64,000 nucleotides of DNA. Source: a virus. The notes beneath the pieces are model-generated. The model saw only the letters and a program-made list of their open reading frames with translations, did not search any database and was not told the origin of the DNA. The translations under genes and the position numbers were made by a program. Location of the stretch: IMG/VR virus record IMGVR_UViG_3300037264_004923, positions 37,764-101,763 of that record. One strand, written 5' to 3'. Positions 1-7,934 of this stretch are shown in pieces; position 1 is the first letter of the stretch; the number at the start of each line of letters is the position of its first letter.

Positions 1-1
1 T

Positions 2-106
2 AGCGTTGAAGCGATGACTGATGTGGCTGAAACAAGAGACAAAGCTGCCGTTAGCCGAAATCTAGCGACGCGGAATAAAACCCGCGTATTGGGGAACCTT
101 GAGTAA
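2..106 (+). CDS. C-terminal end of an unidentified protein (5' end outside window)
   Basis: Frame 2 is open from the left edge to a TAA at 104-106, giving about 34 residues rich in Ala, Thr, Arg and Lys (ends TRVLGNLE). It has the same orientation as the next genes and is followed by a hairpin at 171-192. No domain can be recognised from this tail. It could be a chance open frame, although its composition and the terminator after it fit a real gene end. Confidence 0.45.
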   Translation, partial: SVEAMTDVAETRDKAAVSRNLATRNKTRVLGNLE

Positions 107-170
107 GGGGCTCGTGATAAAGACACCGGTTGTCCACCCCCGCTGCGAACGCTATGTAAAGTAAACGTTT

Positions 171-199
171 GGGAAAGAGACTTCGCTTTCCCTTGTTAA
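171..199 (+). terminator. Probable terminator hairpin
   Basis: A 7-bp perfect stem (GGGAAAG 171-177 with CTTTCCC 186-192) has an 8-base loop and is followed by TTGTT. The U-tract is weak. It separates the gene tail on the left from the ATP-grasp gene. The rest of 107-265 shows no convincing gene; an AAGGAG ribosome site lies just before 266. Confidence 0.45.
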
Positions 200-265
200 T
201 CACCAGAAATTTACCAGAGTAGTAGAGGCTCTGGGGATTTGATATAGTATTCAAGGAGATATGAA

Positions 266-1129
266 ATGTTGTATGTGTTGTACAAGAACTCGGGAGTTCA
301 CTCTGGAAGAGCCCTCCGCCGGATGCTGGAAGGTTTGTACGAAGAAAAGGTTCTCGGGGGCTATCCCAAGAAATTTTCCCTGATGCAGAAACAGGGTGTC
401 AAACCCAAGGTCGTTGTGAATCTCGGGGTAACTGACGACGATCTGAAGTTCACCGGAAGAGTTCTGAACACACAGAACATGGTACGCTTGGCCTCGAACA
501 AGAGGAAGGCGCGACAGATCTTCGAGGAAGCAAACGTTCCCGCACCCAAGCTCTTCACCTCCGTGAACGCCATCACGGAGGCAGATCTACCCTTGGTGGG
601 GAGAACTTCCTATCACCAGAAGGGTGAAGGTTTTTGGTTCTGCAAGACCATGAAGGATGTACGAGCGGCTGTGTCCGCAGGCGCTACGCACTTCCTAGAG
701 TTCGTTCCCAGCACGCGTGAGTATCGTGTGCATACCTTTATCAGCGGCAAGCATCTGGATACTCCCGCCGATAAGAGAACAGCCGACAGCTACGTTTCCA
801 CCAAGATCTCCGAGAAGGTCTGGCAGGGAGAAGGTTCTCCGAATCCGGAAGAGCCGCAGAAAAACCATGAGTTCGGCTGGTCTTTCCTCGGGCCCCAGGA
901 TCGCAGGGCAGACGAGTTGGATGTGGTACGATATGCTGCAAAGCAAGCCATTGCTGCTCTGGGAATAGACTTCGGGGCAGTCGACGTGATGTACCGCATC
1001 AGGACGAAATGCCCGTATGTTCTGGAAGTAAATTCCACCCCAAGTATGTCGGATGACGCCGCAAATACCTGCGAGGTGTACGCGAAGCGAATCCTGAAGA
1101 CCATCGGCGGAAAAGGAGAAGAGGACTAA
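266..1129 (+). CDS. ATP-grasp ligase family protein (RimK-like)
   Basis: 287 residues. The C-terminal half has the ATP-grasp layout: a nucleotide-binding stretch around FWFCKT (about 125-135), then FGAVDVMYR and the metal-binding EVNSTPSM near the end. Family members form amide bonds between a carboxylate and an amine using ATP, for example adding amino acids to a protein tail. Large phages often carry such genes with unknown substrates. The start is ATG with AAGGAG 6-10 bases upstream. The TAA stop overlaps the next ATG (TAATG), so the two genes are probably translationally coupled. The family call is firm; the substrate is unknown. Confidence 0.8.
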   Translation: MLYVLYKNSGVHSGRALRRMLEGLYEEKVLGGYPKKFSLMQKQGVKPKVVVNLGVTDDDLKFTGRVLNTQNMVRLASNKRKARQIFEEANVPAPKLFTSVNAITEADLPLVGRTSYHQKGEGFWFCKTMKDVRAAVSAGATHFLEFVPSTREYRVHTFISGKHLDTPADKRTADSYVSTKISEKVWQGEGSPNPEEPQKNHEFGWSFLGPQDRRADELDVVRYAAKQAIAALGIDFGAVDVMYRIRTKCPYVLEVNSTPSMSDDAANTCEVYAKRILKTIGGKGEED

Positions 1130-2310
1130 TGCCAACCTATTCTTCCAGTACCAGCAACTTCTCCGTTAGTTATCTCACCACCAGTGAAAACAGTGGATGG
1201 GATAACAGCGCCACGATCGCGACGGGAGCGACGATCGCGACGGGAGCGAGTATCCACCTACGCGAGTACGGTACCGCCAGTCACCACGACTGGCTGGCGG
1301 CGACTCTTCCTCCATGTCATTCGCAGGCACCCAACAAGAAGAAACCCGCAGCGATACCGGCAGCCTTGGCCAAAGAAGGTATCCACTTGGGTTCTGAATT
1401 GCTGGTGTTCTATGAGAGAAAGCGCATCCTTGGAAACTACAAAGAGGGTCACCACCACCGGGGAGAAACTCACTATCAGAATGTCCAAGACTTGCTCGCT
1501 AGGTTCTTTATCAACATACATTACAGCGAGGACTCCGTTTCCAACTGGAGGGACTGGTGTATTGGAATATCGAGCATCGTCCGTAGGAACAACCTAGGAC
1601 AGAGCGCCGGCATGAATATGCACCTACCTATGTTTGATTACGACGGAAAGAACATCAAAAGCCTCCTTCGTAAGGAGGTGCGTCTTCTGCAGCAGCTATG
1701 GGGACTTGGCCCCGCCACCTTATTCCAGACCAAGAGGGGATTTCACATTTATTTCATGACAGATGTGGTTCCTTGGGATGTATACCGCGAGATGCTCGAC
1801 AAGGTAAATTGCTGTAAAGGATTCAAGCGTTGCTCGTTGGATGTCGGCTACGGAGTCCTGCGCGTAAGCGCCAAGTACTCCACCTTCGACATCAAGATGG
1901 ACAGCATCATACTGCCGGAAACTACGAAGCCTTTGCCTGCCAGAAAGATCCGCAAGGCGCATGTGATAGAGGCTTTGATCGCCCTAGGAGAAAAGAGTGG
2001 CACTCATTTCGCTTCGTTGTATCCGGAGTGGGCACATTATAAGGAAGACGAAACCCCGTGGAAGCCCTCCACCAAGAGCATGCGTACGGCAGGCAAGCCT
2101 AATAAGATAGAGGGCGCCCCGTATAAGATAGAGGGCGCCCTGCATCTGCCCCTTGAAGGCGAGGTCGGTGAGCAGCAGGGGGCCATCGAGAACGGACCAA
2201 GGCCTAAACTACTTTTGAAGCCCAAGACGGCGACGGCAGGACAGGCGCAGGCGCCCGCTCCGGCAAACGCAAGCCTCTTCTCCACTACTTCGGAAAATAT
2301 TGGACATTGA
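1129..2310 (+). CDS. Putative primase-fold (AEP-like) protein with low-complexity ends
   Basis: 393 residues. A central region (about 150-265) has FDYDG, then TKRGFHIYF, then SLDVGYGVLR in the order of the archaeo-eukaryotic primase motifs (DxD, sxH, hD). That is the only hint of function and is an inference. The N-terminal 60 residues are Ser/Thr/Ala-rich and include an exact 18-bp tandem repeat. The C-terminal 90 residues are Pro/Ala-rich with a second short repeat. The gene is coupled to the ATP-grasp gene by TAATG. A DnaG-type primase is also encoded at 54.6-55.6 kb, so this would be a second primase-like protein or a degenerate relative. Confidence 0.45.
   Translation: MPTYSSSTSNFSVSYLTTSENSGWDNSATIATGATIATGASIHLREYGTASHHDWLAATLPPCHSQAPNKKKPAAIPAALAKEGIHLGSELLVFYERKRILGNYKEGHHHRGETHYQNVQDLLARFFINIHYSEDSVSNWRDWCIGISSIVRRNNLGQSAGMNMHLPMFDYDGKNIKSLLRKEVRLLQQLWGLGPATLFQTKRGFHIYFMTDVVPWDVYREMLDKVNCCKGFKRCSLDVGYGVLRVSAKYSTFDIKMDSIILPETTKPLPARKIRKAHVIEALIALGEKSGTHFASLYPEWAHYKEDETPWKPSTKSMRTAGKPNKIEGAPYKIEGALHLPLEGEVGEQQGAIENGPRPKLLLKPKTATAGQAQAPAPANASLFSTTSENIGH
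1213..1248 (+). repeat. 18-bp direct tandem repeat inside a gene
   Basis: Two perfect adjacent copies of ACGATCGCGACGGGAGCG (1213-1230, 1231-1248). They encode a repeated Thr-Ile-Ala-Thr-Gly-Ala-like hexapeptide in the disordered N-terminus of the primase-fold protein. The length is a multiple of three, so the frame is kept. Confidence 0.9.
2102..2140 (+). repeat. 18-bp direct repeat, period 21 bp
   Basis: ATAAGATAGAGGGCGCCC occurs at 2102-2119 and again at 2123-2140. It lies in the C-terminal low-complexity tail of the same gene and encodes NKIEGAP/YKIEGAL. The frame is preserved, so this is a coding microduplication. Confidence 0.9.
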
Positions 2311-2378
2311 CACCAATAAAGGCGGAACTGCTTTGATACGGCGGTGTATTTTCGAGTCGGTGGTGGTCAAGAATGATA

Positions 2379-2407
2379 TTGACTTATAGGGTAAAATCCC
2401 TTATGAT
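2379..2407 (+). promoter_or_regulatory. Sigma70-like promoter
   Basis: TTGACT (2379-2384), exactly 17 bp, then TATGAT (2402-2407), about 30 bp before the ATG at 2438. The same TTGAC(A/T)-N17-TATNAT layout appears on the other strand near 22.8, 29.7, 38.7 and 61.1 kb, which raises confidence. It would drive the two small genes 2438-2906. Confidence 0.65.
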
Positions 2408-2437
2408 TCCGTTGTAGCCAAAAAAGGAGAATGCTAT

Positions 2438-2758
2438 ATGTCCCGAAATTCCAAGTACGAGCAAGTGGTAGTAGATGTGCTAACCGACCTAGGCGGCGGG
2501 CCCGTGTCCTGCAAGGTTCTGATCGAGGCGATCGTCTCGAAAGGACTACTCGAGGATCGAAAGTACCTCTATCACAACGTTCTAAACAGAGTTCGACGCT
2601 CGACGACGTTTGACACCTCCGTTCGCGGTATGGTGTCTCTGTCCCCACAGCCTGTAATAGAAGCTCTCGCAGCAGCAGTTCCAGTGGTGCCGCCTGTTCT
2701 TCCCGCCGATGAAAATTGGGCGGCGGAACCAGCAGTCGCCAAAAACTCCGGGTGGTAA
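2438..2758 (+). CDS. Small winged-helix-like protein (HARE-HTH-like)
   Basis: 106 residues. The first 70 (a helix with VVVDVLTDLGG, then KVLIEAIVSKG, then a strand pair ending GMVSLS) resemble HARE-HTH/winged-helix domains found in transcription and DNA-modification proteins. The remaining 35 residues are Pro/Ala-rich. GGAG sits about 10 bases before the ATG. The similarity is judged by eye and the function is unknown. Confidence 0.55.
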   Translation: MSRNSKYEQVVVDVLTDLGGGPVSCKVLIEAIVSKGLLEDRKYLYHNVLNRVRRSTTFDTSVRGMVSLSPQPVIEALAAAVPVVPPVLPADENWAAEPAVAKNSGW

Positions 2759-2759
2759 G

Positions 2760-2906
2760 ATGGAAGAGCGCGTGTGCGAGAAATGTGGGGGGTTCATAGA
2801 TCCTCCCGAAGACATGTCGCTCGCGCTTTGGTGCGATTGCCCCGCCTTCCCAATAGAACCCTACCCAGATGAGGACATAGATCCTTCAGAGGAGACGCGG
2901 GAGTAG
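2760..2906 (+). CDS. 48-aa acidic Cys-rich protein
   Basis: Starts at ATG 2760, two bases after the previous stop, which suggests coupled translation. It has CEKCGG and, later, CDC, a possible single zinc site, and a very acidic tail. An upstream in-frame ATG at 2709 lies inside the previous gene and is less likely. Not recognised. It is the last gene of the rightward block, before two terminators. Confidence 0.6.
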   Translation: MEERVCEKCGGFIDPPEDMSLALWCDCPAFPIEPYPDEDIDPSEETRE

Positions 2907-2954
2907 GGGTTCTGATACACTTGCTTCCCTGATGCTCGGGACTCCGGAAAAAGA

Positions 2955-2988
2955 AAGCCCCCCTTCCGTATCTTCGGAAGGGGGGCTT
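2955..2988 (-). terminator. Strong rho-independent terminator for leftward genes
   Basis: A 14-bp stem (2955-2968 with 2975-2988) encloses a 6-base loop. On the minus strand it is followed by CTTTCTTTTTCC. It lies just past the end of the leftward gene at 3066 and could also slow rightward transcription, where only a short TTTT follows. Confidence 0.85.
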
Positions 2989-3018
2989 CGCGTTTTCTGC
3001 GTCTGAAATCCCACTTGT

Positions 3019-3052
3019 AGGTCCTCTTACTTGGAGGACCTTCTTTTTTTTT
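3019..3052 (+). terminator. Rho-independent terminator for the rightward block
   Basis: AGGTCCTC (3019-3026) pairs with GAGGACCT (3034-3041) around a 7-base loop, followed by a run of T to 3052. Together with 2955-2988 it insulates two convergent transcription units. Confidence 0.85.
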
Positions 3053-3065
3053 CAGGTCGGTGAAT

Positions 3066-3380
3066 TCATTGCTTGCCGCCCTTTGTGTGTGCCTCAATGA
3101 ATCGGAACAACTCTTGAACAACGGGGCATGTACTACATGATTTGTCTGGTTCTGCGAATGCTAACTCCCAATACTCTTTCCAAGCTTCTGCGTGATTTTT
3201 CTTTGGGAAATCTGGTACCACCACCATAGGACTATCATTGAACACAGACTTTTCTACATAAAAGAGGTTCGGGTAGGTTTGGATGAAGGCTTTTAGAACC
3301 GATTGTTCGGCAAAAATAAGAACATCCCAATGATCTTCATCAATGTTTACTATCATGAAGTTAGCTTTGATAGGATTCAT
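3066..3380 (-). CDS. Hypothetical protein (104 aa)
   Basis: Not recognised. Predominantly alpha/beta, with CSTCPVV near the C-terminus as the only notable Cys pair. It is the last gene of the leftward unit and lies 8 bases after the methyltransferase stop. Confidence 0.65.
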   Translation of the reverse strand: MNPIKANFMIVNIDEDHWDVLIFAEQSVLKAFIQTYPNLFYVEKSVFNDSPMVVVPDFPKKNHAEAWKEYWELAFAEPDKSCSTCPVVQELFRFIEAHTKGGKQ

Positions 3381-3388
3381 AATGCCTC

Positions 3389-3991
3389 TTAAAGTTGTAC
3401 CGTGCAGATACCATACCCAATAAGACTTCCACAGATCTCATCTGCGGCTGTCATTCCCAGATTCTGGAAAGCCAGATGTACGGGCCGGCAATCACCGTCT
3501 GGCGCGTATGTTCCTTGGTGGAACCAATCGTGAAACGCAATCAATCCTCCAGGTTTAACCAAAGGGAAGTACATTTCAATGTCCATCTGTACACCCCAAC
3601 GACGATGATCCCCATCGATAAACATAAAATCGAATGGTCCAAATTCTGCCACGCGGGCTTTGGTGGTTTCTAAGTGGCTATCGCAAATAAAAGTCCGCGC
3701 TCCATGATAAGAAGGATTTGTGTCGTAACCAAAGTACTCAACGAAGCCATCAAAGGGCTCAGACTCGTGCGGAATACCGGACTTTGCCCCAGAATAGTGT
3801 CCCAAAGTAAGGCTGGTAGTGGGCGCAAAGAAACCCCAGAAGAAGCTCGTAGCGCCTCCTCCGATCTCCAGAATATTCGTAGGCTGATGTTGGTTTAGTT
3901 TCTCGATCAGCCACCACAATTCTGCAGGATCCTGCGCGGGAGTAGCCTTGGCAAAAAGATCATCAAACTTTTCTTTGGTCATTATAGGCAT
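3389..3991 (-). CDS. Class I SAM-dependent methyltransferase
   Basis: 200 residues. ILEIGGGATSFFW is the SAM-binding motif I and FDFMFIDGDHRRWG the FxxDGDH signature of the Methyltransf_24 group, ending with a GGLIAFHDW strand. Members methylate sugars or small molecules. The ATG at 3991 shares bases with the TGA of the GIY-YIG gene (TGATG); a GTG at 3994 is an alternative. Similar proteins recur in the 11-20 kb glycan island, so it may act on the same product. Confidence 0.8.
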   Translation of the reverse strand: MPIMTKEKFDDLFAKATPAQDPAELWWLIEKLNQHQPTNILEIGGGATSFFWGFFAPTTSLTLGHYSGAKSGIPHESEPFDGFVEYFGYDTNPSYHGARTFICDSHLETTKARVAEFGPFDFMFIDGDHRRWGVQMDIEMYFPLVKPGGLIAFHDWFHQGTYAPDGDCRPVHLAFQNLGMTAADEICGSLIGYGICTVQL

Positions 3992-4746
3992 CACGCATCT
4001 CCTTTATTGGGATCGGTGTCTTCTTGCTTCCTAAATCGCTTGTGCCAACCTATTTTCTTCCTGCTTTCTACCATTTTGGCTCGGGTTTCTTTGGAAATTA
4101 TAGTTTTGGGTTTTAGTTTGGCGGCTTCTTTCATTTTGTTTCTTGTTGCAAGAGAATGTGTCTTACCGAAGAACGCATTATTATTACCTTTATGAGCTTC
4201 GGCAATCTTTTGCTTATGCTCTTCCGTGAGAACCATACCCAGATGGGATTGCCTCATCTTATTTCTGCTTTCCTCCGAAAACTTCTTACCAAAAAGAGGA
4301 TGATTCTCGCCTGACATACGAAGGCTCATGTTTTCTTTCCACTCTTTATTATGCTCTTTCCCAAAAGCTGGATTTTTTGCCCCTAACTTACATTCTCTCA
4401 TTTTTTCTATAGACTCAGGAGAATGTTTCCTGCCCGGCACAGGACCAGCATGCCCGCCAAGTTCCCTATTGTACCCATTAGGAGTTAAAGAATTCAAGGT
4501 TCTTATCCAGTACATTTCTTTATCATCAAGTTCTTCTTTCGAATAGGCAGTATCTAAAAGAACAAAATCGAAGTTAGTACGTCCATGTTTTATCATTGCC
4601 TTGTTTATAACCAAACCGCCTTTACTTTGTGAAGTTTGAGAAAAGTGGGCAGATTTTCTCTTGTATGGATCAATGGTTTGACCGACATACAGCTTACTAT
4701 TTATGGTGTTCTCTATTATGTAAATGTATCCAACAAAACTCTGCAT
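3991..4746 (-). CDS. GIY-YIG homing endonuclease with NUMOD3 repeats
   Basis: 251 residues. The N-terminus has GYIYIIENT...LYVGQT, the GIY-YIG catalytic core, followed by Arg and Glu residues of the fold (SKEELDDKEMYWI). From about 105 onward come repeated NUMOD3-like DNA-binding segments (GRKHSPESIEKM, GKKFSEESRNKM, TEEHKQKIAEAH). Such enzymes are free-standing homing endonucleases that spread within phage genomes. The gene overlaps both neighbours by 1 nt, so it sits inside the operon rather than inside an intron I can see. Its A/T-rich codon use differs from its neighbours. Confidence 0.9.
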   Translation of the reverse strand: MQSFVGYIYIIENTINSKLYVGQTIDPYKRKSAHFSQTSQSKGGLVINKAMIKHGRTNFDFVLLDTAYSKEELDDKEMYWIRTLNSLTPNGYNRELGGHAGPVPGRKHSPESIEKMRECKLGAKNPAFGKEHNKEWKENMSLRMSGENHPLFGKKFSEESRNKMRQSHLGMVLTEEHKQKIAEAHKGNNNAFFGKTHSLATRNKMKEAAKLKPKTIISKETRAKMVESRKKIGWHKRFRKQEDTDPNKGDA

Positions 4747-5348
4747 TACTCTCCTCGAACTCTGTACACAATAAATTCTACTTTTCCCGCTTTGATAAGA
4801 TCTCTTATTTGTCTTTGTTTAGAAGAAAGCTGAGACTCGCCCGATTTTACCTCTACAAAAACTATCTTATCCTCTAAAAAATGGCAGAAGTCGACAGGAT
4901 CTCCTATGAACTTACCTGTTGAAGGCTCCATAGGATAGTCCTTTAGAAACGGCGCCATCTGTTCTGCTATCTTTCCTGTTCTAACTTCTGAAGATTTCTT
5001 CTGCCCAAACAACTTTTCATACTGGGACTTCTCGAACTTAATAGAAAGCTCAAGCGCCTCATTATTTTCGTTCAGATTGTTTAACACGGACATGAACTGC
5101 TTCTCACGAGCAAAAGCGTTCTCGAGAGCCTGAGAGCCTCTCTCCATGAGCGTGTTCTTGTTGGCAAGGTCTTCTAACAGGCTTTGAATTCGTAGTTGAT
5201 CCGTCTTGTATTGACCATCGGCCATCTCAAAGAGGGTTTTGAACTCTTCTTGGCGCCTGAGCTCACTTGCCTTACTCTGGCGGTAGAAATAAAACACACC
5301 GCCAGCGAGCAAGGCACAAATCACACCCAGGGATATGAAAAGCAGCAT
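4746..5348 (-). CDS. Membrane-anchored Holliday-junction-resolvase-related nuclease
   Basis: 200 residues: an N-terminal transmembrane helix (about 2-22), a long coiled coil (about 28-115), then a domain resembling Endonuc_Holl/archaeal Hjc-related nucleases. Its motifs are RTGKIAEQM, FIGDPVDF, VFVEVKSG and SSKQRQIRDLI, i.e. the D...ExK core plus the Q/R helix. Relatives are often membrane proteins of unknown role; endonuclease activity on DNA is inferred from the fold. It overlaps the next gene by 1 nt at 5348. Confidence 0.75.
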   Translation of the reverse strand: MLLFISLGVICALLAGGVFYFYRQSKASELRRQEEFKTLFEMADGQYKTDQLRIQSLLEDLANKNTLMERGSQALENAFAREKQFMSVLNNLNENNEALELSIKFEKSQYEKLFGQKKSSEVRTGKIAEQMAPFLKDYPMEPSTGKFIGDPVDFCHFLEDKIVFVEVKSGESQLSSKQRQIRDLIKAGKVEFIVYRVRGE

Positions 5349-5596
5349 TACTCCCCCCGAAGTCTATTTCGTCCGTAGTAAGCCTTGCGTCGTGTATCTT
5401 CATCTCTAATACTGATCTTGCCTTCTTCGCGTAGTCTTTCAACTCTGCGCGCTAGGCTCTTTAAAGAGCGTTCCGCCCACACCTTCTCAACGCGCAATTC
5501 ATTATGAGCATCAAGAAGTTCCTTCGCTGTTTTATTCTCCGCGTGCTCAATGAGGAAGGCGTCCTCTAAAGAGGTAAATGCTATACCGCGTCCCAT
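5348..5596 (-). CDS. Small Myb/SANT-like helical protein
   Basis: 82 residues, highly charged. It opens with FTSLEDAFLIEHAENKTAKE and continues with a basic helix (KSLARRVERLREEGKI), a layout like small Myb/homeodomain-type DNA-binding proteins of phages. The assignment is tentative. It is coupled to the membrane nuclease downstream. Confidence 0.6.
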   Translation of the reverse strand: MGRGIAFTSLEDAFLIEHAENKTAKELLDAHNELRVEKVWAERSLKSLARRVERLREEGKISIRDEDTRRKAYYGRNRLRGE

Positions 5597-5604
5597 AGTT
5601 CCTC

Positions 5605-5856
5605 CTAACTTCGGAACCGCTGCAGGGAGGGAGAAGAAACCTTGACCCCCTCCACTACGGTTCCGTCTTCGAGTCTTACATCCAAGGTAGAGGCTGTGGG
5701 GTCTTGTGATCCGCGAATCAATTTCGTGACCACTCCAAATTTCTCGTTGTAAAGAACTTTAGTGCCCACATCATAAATCCTACCCTGAGCGAACTCTTTC
5801 AGCTTGTTTTCTGCTGCTTCTAATCTGTTTAGAACCTTATCGATGTTATCTGTCAA
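5605..5856 (-). CDS. Hypothetical protein (83 aa), TTG start
   Basis: An N-terminal helix is followed by a beta-rich part (VGTKVLYNEKFGVVTKL...LDVRLEDGTVVEGV) suggesting a small barrel. The start is TTG at 5856 with GGAGG about 7 bases upstream. Function unknown. Confidence 0.6.
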   Translation of the reverse strand: MTDNIDKVLNRLEAAENKLKEFAQGRIYDVGTKVLYNEKFGVVTKLIRGSQDPTASTLDVRLEDGTVVEGVKVSSPSLQRFRS

Positions 5857-5869
5857 TGGATTGCCTCCG

Positions 5870-6433
5870 TTATTTCATCAGCCACAGCCTGTGAAGCTGG
5901 TCTTTTTCTTCGTCGGACGCATTTTCATCCACCCAAAAAATCATACGACCCCCCTCTTTAAGAAGAGGAGCCAAGTTCTGAGCTAATTCCTTTAAATCTC
6001 CCTGCGTCTCTTCATAGGCAGTATAGTGGTCTACAAAGATGAGATCGAACATAGGGAACTGCTTGGGGACTTCACGTGCCCAAGCATAAACATCAGTCAA
6101 AAGCAGATGGTGGCGAGGTAGTAATCTACCATACGCCTCGACTATCTGCTCATTGTTCTCCAGGGTTAGTAGGTGCTTGACCTTGGGGTTCGCCAAGATG
6201 ACCTTGGACGCACACCCAAGCCCTAACCCTATCTCCAAGACCCTGCCTTTGGCATATCCCATGACGTTCTTGATATACCAGTCCTGTTCTGTGGTGCTGG
6301 CATACATGATTTGCCCAACAAAAAGGTATTGCTCCCCATCTACCTCGTAGATACGAACATCGCCCTTGTTAAAAGACAACCAACCGACTTCATCCCAGAA
6401 CTTGAACGGATTTTTAGGGTCTTTTACTGGCAT
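5870..6433 (-). CDS. Class I SAM methyltransferase (spermidine-synthase-like)
   Basis: About 187 residues. VLEIGLGLGCASKVIL is SAM motif I, LTLENNEQIVEAY motif II, and FDLIFVDHYTAY motif IV. Aminopropyltransferases share this fold, but a small-molecule or nucleic-acid methyltransferase is as likely. ATG 6433 is preferred over an upstream TTG at 6463 that lies within the deaminase gene. Confidence 0.75.
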   Translation of the reverse strand: MPVKDPKNPFKFWDEVGWLSFNKGDVRIYEVDGEQYLFVGQIMYASTTEQDWYIKNVMGYAKGRVLEIGLGLGCASKVILANPKVKHLLTLENNEQIVEAYGRLLPRHHLLLTDVYAWAREVPKQFPMFDLIFVDHYTAYEETQGDLKELAQNLAPLLKEGGRMIFWVDENASDEEKDQLHRLWLMK

Positions 6434-6443
6434 AAGTATAAAC

Positions 6444-6974
6444 CTATTTCCCTTCTTTGGCAACTCGAACTATGTTGACACGTTTGGCATCCTGAACCTC
6501 GTGTCCAAAGGACAGCGTGATGTCCGGCGAGGGGTGATATTCCATTACTGCTCCCCATGCCAAAAGCAGCCTCTCTACGATTTCTTTTCTACTCCCGTTC
6601 CGGTATAGGGCCCCGCAAACAACTCGCTTTACACCGTAGTGTAGAAGAGTTGACAAGCAGTTTTCGCAGGGTGTCGCATTTATGTAAGCAGTCACACCCA
6701 GCAGGTTTGGTACTCTTTTGCGAATTTGAAGGATCGCTGAGCCTTCAGCATGGACTGTTCGTAAACAGTGCTCCCTACCGTCATCCCCCATAACCAATAG
6801 ATGCCCGACTTCGTCGCACTCATCCATCTGGGAGGGAGCCCCGTTGTATCCGGTAGCCAAAATCTCCCCATCCTTAACCAAAACGCATCCGGCCCATAGC
6901 CTGTCGCAGGTGGCACGGGTAGCTACCAAATGGGCAAGGGATAGGAAGTATTCATCTTTGGTTAATCGTCGCAT
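6444..6974 (-). CDS. dCMP deaminase family enzyme
   Basis: 176 residues. It has the zinc-binding pair TVHAEGSAIL (HAE) and TPCENCLSTL (PCxxC) and the N-terminal DRLWAGCVLVKDG typical of dCMP deaminases. The reaction converts dCMP to dUMP, feeding thymidylate synthesis. This fits the ribonucleotide reductase and other nucleotide genes in the window. Many phages carry this enzyme. Confidence 0.9.
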   Translation of the reverse strand: MRRLTKDEYFLSLAHLVATRATCDRLWAGCVLVKDGEILATGYNGAPSQMDECDEVGHLLVMGDDGREHCLRTVHAEGSAILQIRKRVPNLLGVTAYINATPCENCLSTLLHYGVKRVVCGALYRNGSRKEIVERLLLAWGAVMEYHPSPDITLSFGHEVQDAKRVNIVRVAKEGK

Positions 6975-6975
6975 C

Positions 6976-7719
6976 TTATTCCCCTATGCTGGTTCCCGAG
7001 AAGGTCGTTCCGTGTCGTCCGTAATAAGATCGGTCTATTAGGGTTCCTTGGTAAAGAACTCCGCTTGGGACGGTGTCCCCAGCCTCATCCCCCATTCTAT
7101 ACCAGAGGTGGAGGTTTTCGAACTGTCCTATTGTGGATAGATCGGCCCCCCTTACGCCATTGTTATAGGATCCGGTTATCGTTGGGATCGTTATTGCGGC
7201 CCGATACACAGCAAACTCATCCAAATCTCCAGGAAAGAGGTCCACTACTCCCCCAGTTCTAGCTGGACGAGCACCTATTATTACATCCTGCTCCCCAGGC
7301 GTACTGATACCTGCTATTCCATTCTCGAACACCCGTCCGTTGTCCAGAGACCCGTCCACATACACGACCGCATTGGCAAAGTTGCGAAGCCGGGAATAAG
7401 GATCGCTCGTATTGTACACAAAAGCCACATGATGCCAAGTCCCGTCATTCAACAGGGAGTCTGTACGTCTGCCAGAAGTCCTGCTAAACAGCTCCAGATG
7501 ACCCTGGATCAATCTTATTCGGTTTTCCTCACCATCGCCCAGATTCTCATTTAGATAAGCACCCCAGTAGCAAATGGTGGCGTCGTTGCCGCTATGGGTA
7601 GTCCTTATCCAGAAGGTGGTGGAGCGATCTACACTCTGATCGAAAGGATAGGCAATGCCCTTATAGCCGGAAGCCACCACATAACCTTGTATTCCATCAA
7701 AAGATAGGAACTTATTCAT
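6976..7719 (-). CDS. LamG/concanavalin-like lectin domain protein
   Basis: 247 residues. One jelly-roll domain: FLSFDGIQGYV at the start, FWIRTTHSG, TWHHVAFVYN and VYVDGSLDN, then DLDEFAVYRAAIT, a classic LamG series. It probably binds glycans as part of a tail or capsid-decoration protein. No signal peptide is seen. It overlaps the next small gene by 4 nt. Confidence 0.8.
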   Translation of the reverse strand: MNKFLSFDGIQGYVVASGYKGIAYPFDQSVDRSTTFWIRTTHSGNDATICYWGAYLNENLGDGEENRIRLIQGHLELFSRTSGRRTDSLLNDGTWHHVAFVYNTSDPYSRLRNFANAVVYVDGSLDNGRVFENGIAGISTPGEQDVIIGARPARTGGVVDLFPGDLDEFAVYRAAITIPTITGSYNNGVRGADLSTIGQFENLHLWYRMGDEAGDTVPSGVLYQGTLIDRSYYGRHGTTFSGTSIGE

Positions 7720-7931
7720 GTAAGTCCTAGGCGGGTCCAGGTATACCAGAAATCGTCGATGAACACTTGTGCTTTTTCCGCCGATGAAAAAAGCGTTCGA
7801 CTTACAATCCGATCCTCGTCCAGTTCATTCCATGTATCCAGACAGCGAAAGAGAGGCGCTAATACCCCGTCCTCTCGTTTATAGACTACCCAGTATCCCT
7901 TTTCAAGGTCTTTGTATTCTCCGAGGATCAT
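7716..7931 (-). CDS. Hypothetical protein (71 aa)
   Basis: Not recognised. Aromatic-rich (YWVVYKR, FWYTWTRL). It overlaps the LamG gene (ATGA) and follows the patatin gene by 3 nt, so it belongs to the same operon. Confidence 0.6.
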   Translation of the reverse strand: MILGEYKDLEKGYWVVYKREDGVLAPLFRCLDTWNELDEDRIVSRTLFSSAEKAQVFIDDFWYTWTRLGLT

Positions 7932-7934
7932 GTC

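Noticed and set aside
51-254. A 67-codon leftward frame at the left edge
   Set aside because: It overlaps a terminator hairpin and a better rightward gene tail; no ribosome site.
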